Assembly (NCBI GenBank): GCA_947454305.1
Contig: CANGJE010000001.1
Span: 1-64,000, forward strand
Direction: 5' to 3'
Length of the DNA: 64,000 bases
Source of the DNA: Oxalobacteraceae bacterium
GTDB taxonomy: Bacteria > Pseudomonadota > Gammaproteobacteria > Burkholderiales > Burkholderiaceae_D
Positions 52,235 to 63,038 of the stretch are shown piece by piece. A program made the position numbers and the translations under genes. A model generated the notes under the pieces. It was not told the DNA's origin. It did no database searches and worked only from the letters and a program-made list of their open reading frames with translations. How positions within the stretch are numbered: position 1 is the first letter of the stretch; each line of letters begins with the position of its first letter.

Positions 52235-52807
52235 ATGGAAGCATTTCTCAACACAGCCGCAGTAGTCGCTTTAGGTGAAATGGGCGACAAGACGCAAGTA
52301 CTCGCTTTACTTCTCGCAGTTCGCTATCAGCGTAGTTTGCCTATCCTCGCTGGCATCTTTATCGCCACGCTACTCACCATGAGCGTAACCGCACTGGTGG
52401 GAACCACATTTTCTAGTTTCATTCCCACGGCCGTTTTGCGCTGGTTACTGGTGGTGATGTTTTTGGGTATCGCTGTCTGGACACTCATCCCCGAAGATGA
52501 CGATGATGACGAAGAAAATCTACCGCTAAAGTCATCGGCTAGTTTGATTTTTACGGCATTCATTACTTTTTTATTCGCCGAGCTTGGTGATAAATCGCAA
52601 ATCGCCACCCTTATCATGGCCGCTAAGTATGGTGATTTCACGAGCGTGATGGCGGGATCAACTATCGGGGAAATGCTAGCGATAACTCCGGCCGTCCTAT
52701 TAGGTAAAACGACCGCTCAATGGATGCCCGTGGTGTGGATACGTATCGCTGCTGCGGCAGTTTTTGCGGCGATGGGCGTTTGGATACTGATCTTTGGATT
52801 GGGATAA
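52235..52807 (+). CDS. TMEM165/GDT1-family (MntX-like) cation transporter
   Basis: Two GDT1 motifs: VALGEMGDKTQVLALLLA and LFAELGDKSQIATLIMA. Confidence 0.9.
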   Translation: MEAFLNTAAVVALGEMGDKTQVLALLLAVRYQRSLPILAGIFIATLLTMSVTALVGTTFSSFIPTAVLRWLLVVMFLGIAVWTLIPEDDDDDEENLPLKSSASLIFTAFITFLFAELGDKSQIATLIMAAKYGDFTSVMAGSTIGEMLAITPAVLLGKTTAQWMPVVWIRIAAAAVFAAMGVWILIFGLG

Positions 52808-52813
52808 TCAAGC

Positions 52814-53245
52814 ATGTTTAATCCGAGTAAAGACGACGTTCGACGTTTTTTTTGTGAGACCTGGAAAAAATCCGTATCGGGCGCAGTGCTCACTCCATTA
52901 GAAGCTATCGCATGCGATTGGATACGGCTGCATCCGGAATATGAAAACGACTTTGCGGATAGCGACCAAGCATTAGCGGCTGACTATGATGCAGCGAAAG
53001 GTAAATCGAATCCCTTTCTTCATCTCTCCATGCATCTATCGATTGCAGAACAACTATCAGTGGATCAACCGCCTGGCATAAAGGAAGCGCATAACACTCT
53101 GGCGAAAAAGCTAGGCTCAGAACATGAAGCACATCACCACATCATGGAATGTCTGGGTGAAATGCTCTGGACTTCACAACGCAATGGCACACCACCGGAT
53201 GGCTTAGCCTACATTGAATGCATCAAACGACGAGCGCAAGCATAA
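52814..53245 (+). CDS. DUF1841-family protein
   Basis: FLHLSMHLSIAEQLSVDQPPGI and EHEAHHHIMECLGEMLWTSQRNGTPPD pattern. Confidence 0.82.
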   Translation: MFNPSKDDVRRFFCETWKKSVSGAVLTPLEAIACDWIRLHPEYENDFADSDQALAADYDAAKGKSNPFLHLSMHLSIAEQLSVDQPPGIKEAHNTLAKKLGSEHEAHHHIMECLGEMLWTSQRNGTPPDGLAYIECIKRRAQA

Positions 53246-53277
53246 AAAAACCGCAGCAAGCTGCGGTTTTTTTATGC
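53240..53277. terminator. Bidirectional intrinsic terminator
   Basis: 17-bp perfect stem GCATAAAAAAACCGCAG-CAAG-CTGCGGTTTTTTTATGC. Confidence 0.9.
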
Positions 53278-53311
53278 TTCATGTCTGTGTCATGCACAGC
53301 TCATTTACCAA

Positions 53312-53659
53312 TTATTTACGAACTACTAGCGAACCTGGCAAGCTAGAAAGATACGCAGCAATATCCTTGATATCTGTCTTCGAGAGTGGCTTAGCCATGC
53401 CACCCATGATGGCGTTACCACGACCATTAGCAGCACTCGCGCCACGCTGATAAGCAATCAATGCGTGCTCTATGTAATCCGAATGCTGGCCAGCCAGCTT
53501 AGGATAGCTAGGATCAATCGGGCTATTAAAGTCAGCGCCATGGCACGATGCGCAGTTATATTTTGCGACAGCTGCTTTGCCAGCTTCTGCATCAGCCGCC
53601 AATACATTCATCGATACGCAAGCCAGTATAGCCACCAGCAGTGAATTCATTTTATTCAT
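53312..53659 (-). CDS. Class I c-type cytochrome
   Basis: Signal peptide, CASCHGADF haem site, distal Met region. Confidence 0.9.
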   Translation of the reverse strand: MNKMNSLLVAILACVSMNVLAADAEAGKAAVAKYNCASCHGADFNSPIDPSYPKLAGQHSDYIEHALIAYQRGASAANGRGNAIMGGMAKPLSKTDIKDIAAYLSSLPGSLVVRK

Positions 53660-53668
53660 GGTGACTCC

Positions 53669-53989
53669 TTATTTCTGTTGCGCGTAGTACGCGGCAACGT
53701 CAGCGATGTCCTGATCCGACAGACCTTTAGCAATACCCACCATCGATGGGTGCGAACGCTCACCCTTTTTGTAGGCATTCAGCGCTGAAACGATATATTT
53801 TTCCGACTGGCCGCCCAGCATGGGCACGCGGTATACCTCAGGATAGGTCGCTTTGTAACCAGGAATGCCATGGCATCCTATACACATCGCAACCTTATTT
53901 TTGGCGGCACTCGCATCGCCCTGGGCGTCTGCAGCAGCAGATACCTGAGCTACGCTCGCCAACACGAGAAGAGCAAAGATTTTTTTCAT
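53669..53989 (-). CDS. Class I c-type cytochrome
   Basis: Signal peptide, CIGCHGIPGY haem site. Confidence 0.9.
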   Translation of the reverse strand: MKKIFALLVLASVAQVSAAADAQGDASAAKNKVAMCIGCHGIPGYKATYPEVYRVPMLGGQSEKYIVSALNAYKKGERSHPSMVGIAKGLSDQDIADVAAYYAQQK

Positions 53990-54209
53990 GATAGCTGGGT
54001 AGTTAATTCGACACCGAAAAGGCGGCCGTGAAATTCTGAAAAATACGGAATAATTTGCTACACGACCGCTTAAAAAAAAGCCATTAATGATAACCGATTC
54101 ACATTTCGACGTCTATTTTGAACAACCGATTACTAGAAAAAATTAGCCGAATTCAGACTTATCACTCGTTTATACTCACTCTTATTTTCTTTGACTAATC
54201 AGTACAGCC

Positions 54210-55064
54210 ATGAATACCCCTGCACGCTTTGAAGGTTCCGAAAATTACGTTGCGACTCACGATCTCAAGCTGGCTGTCAACGCCGCGCTGACGCTGCAAA
54301 GGCCCTTGTTGATTAAAGGCGAGCCGGGAACCGGCAAGACTATGCTGGCCGAGGAAGTCGCCGCCGCGCTAAAGATGCCACTTTTGCAATGGCATATCAA
54401 ATCGACCACCAAAGCCCAACAAGGTCTGTATGAATATGATGCGGTCTCGCGCTTGCGTGATTCCCAACTGGGTGACGAACGCGTTAAAGATATTCACAAC
54501 TATATTGTGCGTGGGGTGCTTTGGCAGGCCTTTACCGCTGAAGAGCCCGTGGTTCTGTTGATTGATGAAATCGATAAAGCAGACATCGAATTTCCCAACG
54601 ACTTATTACGCGAACTCGACCGTATGGAGTTCTATGTGTATGAAACGCGCGAAATGGTGCGTGCAAAACATCGCCCTCTGGTCATCATTACATCGAATAA
54701 TGAAAAAGAATTGCCTGACGCTTTCTTGCGTCGATGCTTCTTTCACTACATAAAATTCCCTGAAAAAGAGACGATGCAGCAAATCGTCGATGTGCATTTC
54801 CCGAATTTGAAAAAAAACCTCCTGGCGCAAGCCATGCAGACGTTTTATGACGTGCGCGATATTCCCGGCTTAAAGAAAAAACCATCAACCTCAGAACTAC
54901 TCGATTGGTTGAAGCTTTTGCTGGCAGAAGACATTCCTCCAGAAGCGCTGCGCAGTCAGGATCAAAAAGCGATTGTTCCGCCTTTGCACGGAGCGCTTTT
55001 AAAAAATGAACAAGACGTGCATTTATTTGAGCGTCTAGTTTTCATGTCACGTAACAACCGCTAA
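54210..55064 (+). CDS. MoxR-family AAA+ ATPase
   Basis: LLIKGEPGTGKTMLAEEVA, VVLLIDEIDKADIEFPNDLLRELD, ITSNNEKELPDAFLRRCFFHYI. Confidence 0.94.
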   Translation: MNTPARFEGSENYVATHDLKLAVNAALTLQRPLLIKGEPGTGKTMLAEEVAAALKMPLLQWHIKSTTKAQQGLYEYDAVSRLRDSQLGDERVKDIHNYIVRGVLWQAFTAEEPVVLLIDEIDKADIEFPNDLLRELDRMEFYVYETREMVRAKHRPLVIITSNNEKELPDAFLRRCFFHYIKFPEKETMQQIVDVHFPNLKKNLLAQAMQTFYDVRDIPGLKKKPSTSELLDWLKLLLAEDIPPEALRSQDQKAIVPPLHGALLKNEQDVHLFERLVFMSRNNR

Positions 55065-55085
55065 ACACTACCCGTTGATACGACC

Positions 55086-56255
55086 ATGCTGATCGACTTT
55101 TTTTTCACGCTCAAAAGCGCGAAGATTCCTGTCTCGATCAAGGAATTTCTGGTGCTACTGGAAGCCTTAGATCGTCAAGTGATTTCACCATCACTGGATG
55201 ACTTCTACTACCTCTCGCGCACCACCATGGTTAAAGATGAAGCTCATTTCGATAAATTCGACCAAGCGTTTGGCAGTTATTTTCATGGCGTTGAAACTCT
55301 GTTTGAAAAAAATCCAGAGATTCCACTCGACTGGCTGATGAAACGTCTGCAACGCGAATTAACGCCCGAACAAAAAGCGCAATTAGAAAAATTCGGCTAT
55401 GACAAGTTGATGGACCGATTGAAAGAATTGTTGGAAGAGCAAAAAGCGCGTCACGAAGGCGGAAATAAATGGATAGGTACGGGCGGCACCTCACCCTTTG
55501 GTAATGGCGGACAAAATCCCGAAGGCATACGCATAGGTGGCGAAGGCGGCAACCGCAGCGCCGTCAAAGTATGGGAGGCACGCACCTATCGTGATTACGA
55601 CAGTGAGCGTGAATTAGGTACGCGTAATATCAAAGTCGCTCTGCGCCGACTACGCAAATTTGCGCGTGAAGGCGCACAAGACGAATTAGCTTTAGACGAT
55701 ACTATCCGCGCCACCGCCAATAATGCGGGCTGGTTAGATCTGGTGATGCAACCCGAGCGTAAAAACAAGGTCAAAGTGCTCATGCTGATGGATGTAGGCG
55801 GCAGCATGGATGATCACATTGCGCGCGTTGAAGAATTATTTTCAGCGGCAAAGACAGAATTCAAGAATATGGAATTCTTCTATTTTCATAACTGCTTATA
55901 TGAAACGCTATGGAAAAACAATCGGCGCCGTCATGCTGAACGCTTTGCGAGCTGGGACGTACTACGCAAATACCCACCTGATACCAAACTGATTTTTGTC
56001 GGCGATGCCACTATGAGCCCGTATGAAATCGTGCAAGCGGGCGGCTCAGTCGAGTATCACAATGAAGAAGCTGGGGCCGTTTGGCTGCAGCGCTTCGCGC
56101 ATCAGTTTCCAAAATTTGTCTGGCTCAATCCAGAACCTGAAGGACTATGGCAATATCGTCAATCCGTCACCATCATCAAACAAATTATGGGACAGCGCAT
56201 GTACCCCATCACCATGGAAGGCTTGGAGCGAGCTATGCAAATGCTTTCCAAATGA
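55086..56255 (+). CDS. CoxE-like VWA-domain protein
   Basis: VKVLMLMDVGGSMDDHIARVEELFSAAK; follows the MoxR gene directly. Confidence 0.88.
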   Translation: MLIDFFFTLKSAKIPVSIKEFLVLLEALDRQVISPSLDDFYYLSRTTMVKDEAHFDKFDQAFGSYFHGVETLFEKNPEIPLDWLMKRLQRELTPEQKAQLEKFGYDKLMDRLKELLEEQKARHEGGNKWIGTGGTSPFGNGGQNPEGIRIGGEGGNRSAVKVWEARTYRDYDSERELGTRNIKVALRRLRKFAREGAQDELALDDTIRATANNAGWLDLVMQPERKNKVKVLMLMDVGGSMDDHIARVEELFSAAKTEFKNMEFFYFHNCLYETLWKNNRRRHAERFASWDVLRKYPPDTKLIFVGDATMSPYEIVQAGGSVEYHNEEAGAVWLQRFAHQFPKFVWLNPEPEGLWQYRQSVTIIKQIMGQRMYPITMEGLERAMQMLSK

Positions 56256-56416
56256 TGCCAGTTCATACATGCTGTCTTACACCTAGCCGCTGGCTAACAC
56301 AAAAATTTTTAGCTTAATTCAAACCGAACGACGAATAAACCCGAAAAATTCATTAGAATGCCGGGGATTTTTTACGTTTGGCACACCAGTCAATCACACT
56401 CACTCTTAGTCTACGC

Positions 56417-58408
56417 ATGGCAAGCAAAAAACCTGAATACAGCGAATCATCTATCCGCGTCCTGAAAGGACTCGAACCCGTCAAACAGCGGCCCGGTATG
56501 TATACCCGGACTGAGAATCCGCTGCATATCATCCAAGAGGTGATCGACAATGCCTCTGATGAAGCCTTAGGCGGCTTCGGAAAAAATATCATCGTCACAT
56601 TACACAAAGACGGTAGCGTCAGTGTTGAAGATGATGGTCGTGGTATTCCGGTTGGCATGCACCCCGAAGAAAAAGTGCCCACAGTCGAGATCGTATTTAC
56701 CCGTCTGCATGCTGGCGGCAAATTCGACAAAGGCTCGGGAGGTGCTTACGCTTTCTCTGGCGGCTTACACGGTGTCGGTGTGTCAGTCACGAACGCACTG
56801 TCAGTTAAATTAGAGATTACTGTCTGGCGCAAAGACGATAAAGGACAAGGTGTACACACCATCGCCTTTTCTGGTGGCGACGTCACCTCAAAACTAAAAT
56901 CACGTGCTGCCGGCAAAGACGATAAAAAATCGGGTACACGCGTTACCGTGTGGCCTGATCCAAAGTATTTTGATTCCTCCGTTATTCCTATCGGCGACTT
57001 GCAACGATTATTACGTTCAAAGGCAGTGCTGCTACCTGGAGTGAAAGTCACCTTCATCCAAGAAAAATCCGGCGATCAGCAAGTTTGGTTATACGAACAA
57101 GGTCTGCGTGGTTATTTAACTGAAGCCTTGGCGCAAGGGGGTAGCAGCGACACCTTAATCCCACTCTTTGAAGCCGAACAATATGCGCTCGCTGACGCAG
57201 AAGGCTTTGCCGAGGGTGAAGGTGCGGGCTGGGTAGTGGCTTGGACCGAAGACGGTGGCATCGTGCGCGAATCGTATGTGAATTTAATTCCTACACCGGC
57301 CGGTGGAACACATGAAGCCGGTTTGCGTGAAGGCTTATTTTCAGCCGTAAAAAATTTCGTAGAGATGCATTCTTTGCTACCGAAAGGCGTCAAGCTTTTA
57401 CCTGAAGACGTATTTGCACGCGCTTCCTTTGTGCTATCAGCCAAAGTACTCGACCCACAGTTTCAAGGGCAAATCAAAGAGCGACTTAATTCACGTGATG
57501 CAGTACGTTTAGTTGGTGGATATTCACGCACCGCGCTCGATCTCTGGTTAAATCAACATGTTGATTACGGCAAAAAGTTGGCAGAACTCGTTATTCGCCA
57601 AGCGCAAAGCCGGCTGCGATCAGCACAAAAAGTCGAAAAGAAAAAATCGTCGGGTGTTGCCGTCCTACCTGGCAAGCTGACCGATTGCGAATCAACCGAT
57701 CTGACACGCAATGAAATTTTCTTAGTCGAGGGTGATTCCGCTGGCGGCTCTGCCAAGATGGGACGCGATAAAGAATTCCAAGCCATTCTTCCATTGCGCG
57801 GCAAAGTATTAAATGCGTGGGAGACCGAACGCGATCGATTATTTGCCAATAATGAGATCCACGATATCGCGGTAGCGATTGGCGTCGACCCACATGGCAA
57901 ATCGGATAATCCCGATTTATCCGGTTTGCGCTATGGCCGTATTTGTATTTTGTCTGATGCGGACGTTGATGGCTCACATATTCAAGTACTCTTGCTAACG
58001 CTGTTCTTCAAGCATTTTCCCAAGTTGATCGATCACGGACATATTCATATTGCCCGTCCACCGCTGTATCGCGTTGATGCCCCTGCACGCGGCAAAAAAC
58101 CTGCGCAAAAAATTTATGCCTTAGATGAAGGCGAACTAACGGCTGTAGAAGATAAATTGCGTAAAGACGGCGTAAAAGATGGCGCATGGAATATCGCACG
58201 CTTCAAAGGCTTGGGTGAAATGAGTGCAGAACAATTGTGGGAAACCACGATGAATCCTGATACACGTCGCCTGCTCCCAGTCAGCATCGGAGAGCTGGGT
58301 CAAAAAGCCTCGGAAGATCGCTTCACTATGCTAATGGGCAAAGGCGAAGCCGCTGCTCGCCGTTCTTGGTTAGAAGAGCACGGCAATGAAGTTGACGCTG
58401 ATATCTAA
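56417..58408 (+). CDS. parE: DNA topoisomerase IV subunit B
   Basis: VKQRPGMYTRTENPLHIIQEVIDNASDEALGGFG, GLHGVGVSVTNALS, EGDSAGGSAKMGRDKEFQAILPLRGKVLN. Confidence 0.96.
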   Translation: MASKKPEYSESSIRVLKGLEPVKQRPGMYTRTENPLHIIQEVIDNASDEALGGFGKNIIVTLHKDGSVSVEDDGRGIPVGMHPEEKVPTVEIVFTRLHAGGKFDKGSGGAYAFSGGLHGVGVSVTNALSVKLEITVWRKDDKGQGVHTIAFSGGDVTSKLKSRAAGKDDKKSGTRVTVWPDPKYFDSSVIPIGDLQRLLRSKAVLLPGVKVTFIQEKSGDQQVWLYEQGLRGYLTEALAQGGSSDTLIPLFEAEQYALADAEGFAEGEGAGWVVAWTEDGGIVRESYVNLIPTPAGGTHEAGLREGLFSAVKNFVEMHSLLPKGVKLLPEDVFARASFVLSAKVLDPQFQGQIKERLNSRDAVRLVGGYSRTALDLWLNQHVDYGKKLAELVIRQAQSRLRSAQKVEKKKSSGVAVLPGKLTDCESTDLTRNEIFLVEGDSAGGSAKMGRDKEFQAILPLRGKVLNAWETERDRLFANNEIHDIAVAIGVDPHGKSDNPDLSGLRYGRICILSDADVDGSHIQVLLLTLFFKHFPKLIDHGHIHIARPPLYRVDAPARGKKPAQKIYALDEGELTAVEDKLRKDGVKDGAWNIARFKGLGEMSAEQLWETTMNPDTRRLLPVSIGELGQKASEDRFTMLMGKGEAAARRSWLEEHGNEVDADI

Positions 58409-58472
58409 GCCAACTAGACACAAACCACATCATCAAGAAAACATTACTCGTCTCGGATAGTTAAAAAATACT

Positions 58473-60788
58473 ATGGCTGACCAAACCAATCTCTTTGAAG
58501 CCGCTGCTGATAACGGTGGAGAATCTCTAGCACTTGCCACCTTTGCTGAGCGCGCTTATCTCGATTATGCGATCTCGGTGGTTAAAGGTCGTGCGCTACC
58601 TGATGTGTGCGATGGCCAAAAGCCGGTGCAACGACGAATTTTGTATGCCATGAATCAGCTGCGCTTAGACCCAACAGCTAAGCCGCGCAAATCAGCCGCC
58701 GTCGTCGGTGATGTACTTGGTAAGCTGCACCCTCACGGAGACCAATCGGTGTATGACGCCATGGTTCGTATGGCGCAAGATTTTTCACTACGTTATCCAC
58801 TTGTCGATGGTCACGGTAATTTTGGTTCGCGCGATGGTGACGGTGCAGCAGCGATGCGCTACACCGAAGCACGACTAACACCCATCTCGCAATTGCTACT
58901 TGATGAAATCGATATGGGTACGGTGGATTTTTCACCTAACTACGATGGATCGAGCGAAGAACCTAAGCTACTACCAGCGCGACTCCCGTTTGCTTTACTC
59001 AATGGTGCTTCGGGTATCGCAGTGGGTATGGCGACTGAAATCCCTTCGCATAATCTGAATGAAGTCGCAGCAGCAGCGATGGCTGTCATCAAACAGCCAA
59101 AAATTTCGCACGACGAATTAATGGCGCTGATACCCGGGCCGGATTTTCCTGGCGGTGGGCAAATCATTACGTCGAAATCGACTATCTCGGAAATTTATCA
59201 ATCAGGACGTGGCAGTATCAAAGTCAGAGCTCGTTGGAAAATTGAAGATCTCGCTCGTGGTCAATGGCAATTAGTCGTGACTGAACTACCACCGGGGACG
59301 TCGTCACAAAAAATTCTGGAAGAGATAGAAGAGCTCACCAATCCTAAAGTTAAGCTCGGCAAAAAAAGTTTAACGCCTGATCAGCTGGGAAATAAACAAA
59401 CGATTCTTTCTGTATTAGATACCGTGCGCGATGAATCAGGACGCGAAGCGGCTGTACGTTTAGTGTTTGAACCCAAATCAAAGAACCAAGATCAGGAAGA
59501 ATTTAGTAACCTTTTATTAGCTCATACCTCATTAGAAAATAGTGTGGGCGTGAATTTGGTGATGATAGGCGCAGATGGCCGTCCGCGACAAAAAGGGATA
59601 GGCGAAATTCTGCGTGAATGGGTGGGCTTCCGTTTTGACACAGTCACGCGCCGAACTCAGCATCGCTTAGGTAAGGTTGACGATCGTATTCATATTCTCG
59701 AGGGCAGAGAAGCAGTTCTCCTGAATATCGACAAGGTCATCAAAATCATTCGTGAATCCGATGAGCCTAAACCTGCGCTGATGAAAGCGTTTAAATTATC
59801 TGAGCGCCAGGCAGAAGATATTCTCGAGATCCGCTTGCGCCAGCTAGCGCGACTGGAAGCGATCAAAGTTCAACAAGAACTCTCTGAGCTACGTAAAGAA
59901 AAGAAAAATCTGCAAGAGCTACTCGACAACCCATCGTCGATGAAAAAACTTTTGATTAAAGAGATAGAGACGGATGCAAAAACCTACGGTGACAAACGCC
60001 GCACCTTAATCAAGGTGGCTGAAAAAGCGGTCGCTGAAGTCAAAATTATTGATGAACCAGTGACGGTCATTATTTCTCAAAAAGGTTGGGTGCGCGCACG
60101 CCAAGCTCACGGACATGACGCTGCACAATTTAGCTTCAAGGCCGGTGATGCGTTGTATGCGACATTTGAATGCCGCACTACCGACAATGTATTGGCTTTT
60201 GGTTCGAACGGACGCATGTACACCATCGCAGTAGCTCAATTACCGGGTGCGCGCGGTGATGGCGTACCACTCACAACGCTGGCTGAAGTCGAAACCGGAA
60301 CACGATTAGTTCATTATTTTGTGGGCTTAACGGATACCACGTTGTTATTGGCGTCGACCGGCGGCTTTGGATTTGCCGCCAAAGTCGGTGACATGATCAG
60401 CCGCCAAAAAGCCGGCAAAGCATTTATGGCGATGGATGAAGGTGATGAACCTGTTCGACCCAGTGTGATCGTCAAGGGTGCTAGCGCGTTAGCTTGTCTT
60501 TCTGAGCAAGGTCGGATGCTGGTGTTTGGCTTAGATGAAATTAAAACGCAATCCGGTGGTGGTCGCGGCGTGACCTTGATGGATCTCGACCCTAAAGAAA
60601 AATTAATCGCTGCACAGCCTATCAGTCAAAAAGGCGTGCGCATTTTAGGCACGGCACAGCGCAGCGGCAAACCGCAAGAAGTGATCTTGACTGGAAAAGA
60701 TCTGGCCCATCATTTTGGTAAACGTGCACGTAAAGGCAAATTACTCGCTTCGCGTCTGCGCGCTACCCGTTTGGAAGCGAATTCGTAG
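58473..60788 (+). CDS. parC: DNA topoisomerase IV subunit A
   Basis: [81 protein letters not shown]. Confidence 0.96.
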   Translation: MADQTNLFEAAADNGGESLALATFAERAYLDYAISVVKGRALPDVCDGQKPVQRRILYAMNQLRLDPTAKPRKSAAVVGDVLGKLHPHGDQSVYDAMVRMAQDFSLRYPLVDGHGNFGSRDGDGAAAMRYTEARLTPISQLLLDEIDMGTVDFSPNYDGSSEEPKLLPARLPFALLNGASGIAVGMATEIPSHNLNEVAAAAMAVIKQPKISHDELMALIPGPDFPGGGQIITSKSTISEIYQSGRGSIKVRARWKIEDLARGQWQLVVTELPPGTSSQKILEEIEELTNPKVKLGKKSLTPDQLGNKQTILSVLDTVRDESGREAAVRLVFEPKSKNQDQEEFSNLLLAHTSLENSVGVNLVMIGADGRPRQKGIGEILREWVGFRFDTVTRRTQHRLGKVDDRIHILEGREAVLLNIDKVIKIIRESDEPKPALMKAFKLSERQAEDILEIRLRQLARLEAIKVQQELSELRKEKKNLQELLDNPSSMKKLLIKEIETDAKTYGDKRRTLIKVAEKAVAEVKIIDEPVTVIISQKGWVRARQAHGHDAAQFSFKAGDALYATFECRTTDNVLAFGSNGRMYTIAVAQLPGARGDGVPLTTLAEVETGTRLVHYFVGLTDTTLLLASTGGFGFAAKVGDMISRQKAGKAFMAMDEGDEPVRPSVIVKGASALACLSEQGRMLVFGLDEIKTQSGGGRGVTLMDLDPKEKLIAAQPISQKGVRILGTAQRSGKPQEVILTGKDLAHHFGKRARKGKLLASRLRATRLEANS

Positions 60789-60910
60789 TCGAAAAATCAT
60801 CATGACAAAAAATCAAATCGCCGATTTGATAGCTTAAATTAGCTTTTATTGAATTGAAGTAAGAGAAGGTCATCTTTAGAATGGGCATTATTGCCCTACG
60901 CTAAGATGTC

Positions 60911-62083
60911 ATGACCTTACACTTCTTCAAACGTTTCGCCTTCCTTGCGCGAATCACGGGGCTAAGCCTTCTGTATATCTTTGTCAGCACTGAGATAGCT
61001 TGTGCAGAAGCGTTGGATTCGACTATCAACGAACAAGTCATCATGCTCTCGGTGACTGAACATGGTGACGAATTTCAATTCGAGACCACCATCTTCAAAC
61101 CACCGGGGAATGGTCCCTTCCCTCTTTTGCTCATGAATCATGGCAAAGAGATTGGCGATCCCCATAAACAAAAACGCGATCGCTTTCTGGCTATCAGTCG
61201 TGAATTTGTCAAACGTGGCTATGCGGTTGCCATACCCATGCGCCGCGGATTCGCCCGATCAACCGGCACCTATACCGATCATGGTTGCAATATGGCTGAC
61301 AACGGTCATCTGCAAGCTGATGATATTGAAGCGGCACTCGTCGCATTAATTAAGCAAAACTGGGTTGATAGTGAACGCATTATTATTGGCGGCCAATCGT
61401 ATGGTGGACTCGCTGCCATGGCCTTTGGGGTACGCCAATTTCCAGGTGTGCGCGCCTTACTTAATTTTGCGGGTGGGCTTCGCGTAGATGGTCGCGGCTG
61501 CGACTGGAAAAATTCATTGGTGAAGGCCTTCGCGAGTTACGCAACCAAAACCTCTCTACCCAGCCTATGGTTTTATGGCGAGAACGACAGCTATTTTGAT
61601 CACGCATTAGCTACGCAATTACTGAATGCTTACCAATCCGCGGGGGCTACTCCCCAGTTATCGGCCTTTGGGAAATTTAAAAATGATGCGCATGGTATGG
61701 CCGGTAGCCGCGATGGAGTCTCTATCTGGTTACCAGAAACTGAACGCTTCTTGCAACGGCTAGGCATGCCCACCTCACCCGTTGTTGAAGTCGCTGAAAT
61801 GGCCAGACCCGCAGCGACTAATTTTTCACCGTTAGAAAATATCGCTGCCGTACCCTACTTATCAAACGCCGGACGCACAGGCTATCGTGACTACTTGAAT
61901 AAATCATCTCCGCGCGCCTTCGCACTATCTGCTTCTGGAAACTGGAGCTGGGCCTCCGAAGGTGACGATCCTTCTGATCGCGCTTTGGCCAGCTGTCAGA
62001 AAAAAAGCTCCGCTCCATGCAAACTATTTTCCGTTGATAACGATATCGTATGGGTTGATTCAACCACACCCATAACTAACTAA
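60911..62083 (+). CDS. Secreted alpha/beta hydrolase (dienelactone hydrolase-like)
   Basis: N-terminal signal-like segment; LLMNHGKEIGDPHKQKRDR; GGQSYGGLAAMAFG nucleophile elbow. Confidence 0.82.
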   Translation: MTLHFFKRFAFLARITGLSLLYIFVSTEIACAEALDSTINEQVIMLSVTEHGDEFQFETTIFKPPGNGPFPLLLMNHGKEIGDPHKQKRDRFLAISREFVKRGYAVAIPMRRGFARSTGTYTDHGCNMADNGHLQADDIEAALVALIKQNWVDSERIIIGGQSYGGLAAMAFGVRQFPGVRALLNFAGGLRVDGRGCDWKNSLVKAFASYATKTSLPSLWFYGENDSYFDHALATQLLNAYQSAGATPQLSAFGKFKNDAHGMAGSRDGVSIWLPETERFLQRLGMPTSPVVEVAEMARPAATNFSPLENIAAVPYLSNAGRTGYRDYLNKSSPRAFALSASGNWSWASEGDDPSDRALASCQKKSSAPCKLFSVDNDIVWVDSTTPITN

Positions 62084-62096
62084 AACAATGTACCGA

Positions 62097-63038
62097 TCAA
62101 CCCGCCATCGCAGGCAATAACAGACGGTAGATCTGCAACATCGCTGGACCTGCCAAAATCAACATCAAGGTTGGAAAGATTAGAAAAATTAGTGGGAATA
62201 ATAATTTTAATGAAATTTTCTCAGCCGCTTCTTCGGCTCTTTGCCTACGTTTGACACGAAGATTTTCAGAATGAATCCTGAGAGATTCGCTCATGGCCGT
62301 ACCAAATCTATCGGACTGAATCAACATCGCTACAAATAATTCGATTTCATCAACCCCGGTACGAATCGCAAAATTTCGTAATGCTTGTTCTTTCGAAAAT
62401 CCAGCTCGTAATTCCATTATTACCCATTGCAATTCCTGAGCGAGGATTTTACTTTTTAAGTGAATCTCGTCGCCCACTTTTTTTAAAGAAGCATCCAAAC
62501 CTAAACCGGCTTCAATACAAATAGTCATTAAATCTAGCGCATCCGGGAAATTCTCAACGATGATACGTTGACGTTGACGCACTTTATAGTAAAGAACGCC
62601 ATTGGGGAGAAGATAGCCAATACCCGAAAAAATAATCATCTGCGCTAATGCCATCTGCACATTTTCAGAAAATAAATGCTCGCCGCTGGAGAAAAATAAA
62701 ATCATCGGAAAAACTATCGCCAGCAAAGTTTTTGATCCAAAAAAAAGTGTAGGTGCAGCACGACCACGCCAACCAGCATGAGTTAAACGATGTCGGATAG
62801 GTGAATTGACCCAATTCTCGGAAGGGAACGATAGCTTCGCTAATGGGCGACTGATTCTGACGACATGCTCCATCCACTGATTTTCATTGTCGTATGCTGA
62901 CAATTTCGCTGGTCCTTGCACATCCGCCACCCGACGACGTATGCGATCAGTAAATAGCCACCAGACGATCCCGCCCACAATCGCTGCTACGGCAATAAAG
63001 ACACTCACTAAAAAAAAGAGAATTTGCGTATCCATCAT
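62097..63038 (-). CDS. tadC: Type II secretion F-family protein TadC
   Basis: T2SSF layout: NFPDALDLMTICIEAGLGLDASLKKVGDEI; start overlaps the tadB stop (TGATG). Confidence 0.88.
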   Translation of the reverse strand: MMDTQILFFLVSVFIAVAAIVGGIVWWLFTDRIRRRVADVQGPAKLSAYDNENQWMEHVVRISRPLAKLSFPSENWVNSPIRHRLTHAGWRGRAAPTLFFGSKTLLAIVFPMILFFSSGEHLFSENVQMALAQMIIFSGIGYLLPNGVLYYKVRQRQRIIVENFPDALDLMTICIEAGLGLDASLKKVGDEIHLKSKILAQELQWVIMELRAGFSKEQALRNFAIRTGVDEIELFVAMLIQSDRFGTAMSESLRIHSENLRVKRRQRAEEAAEKISLKLLFPLIFLIFPTLMLILAGPAMLQIYRLLLPAMAG

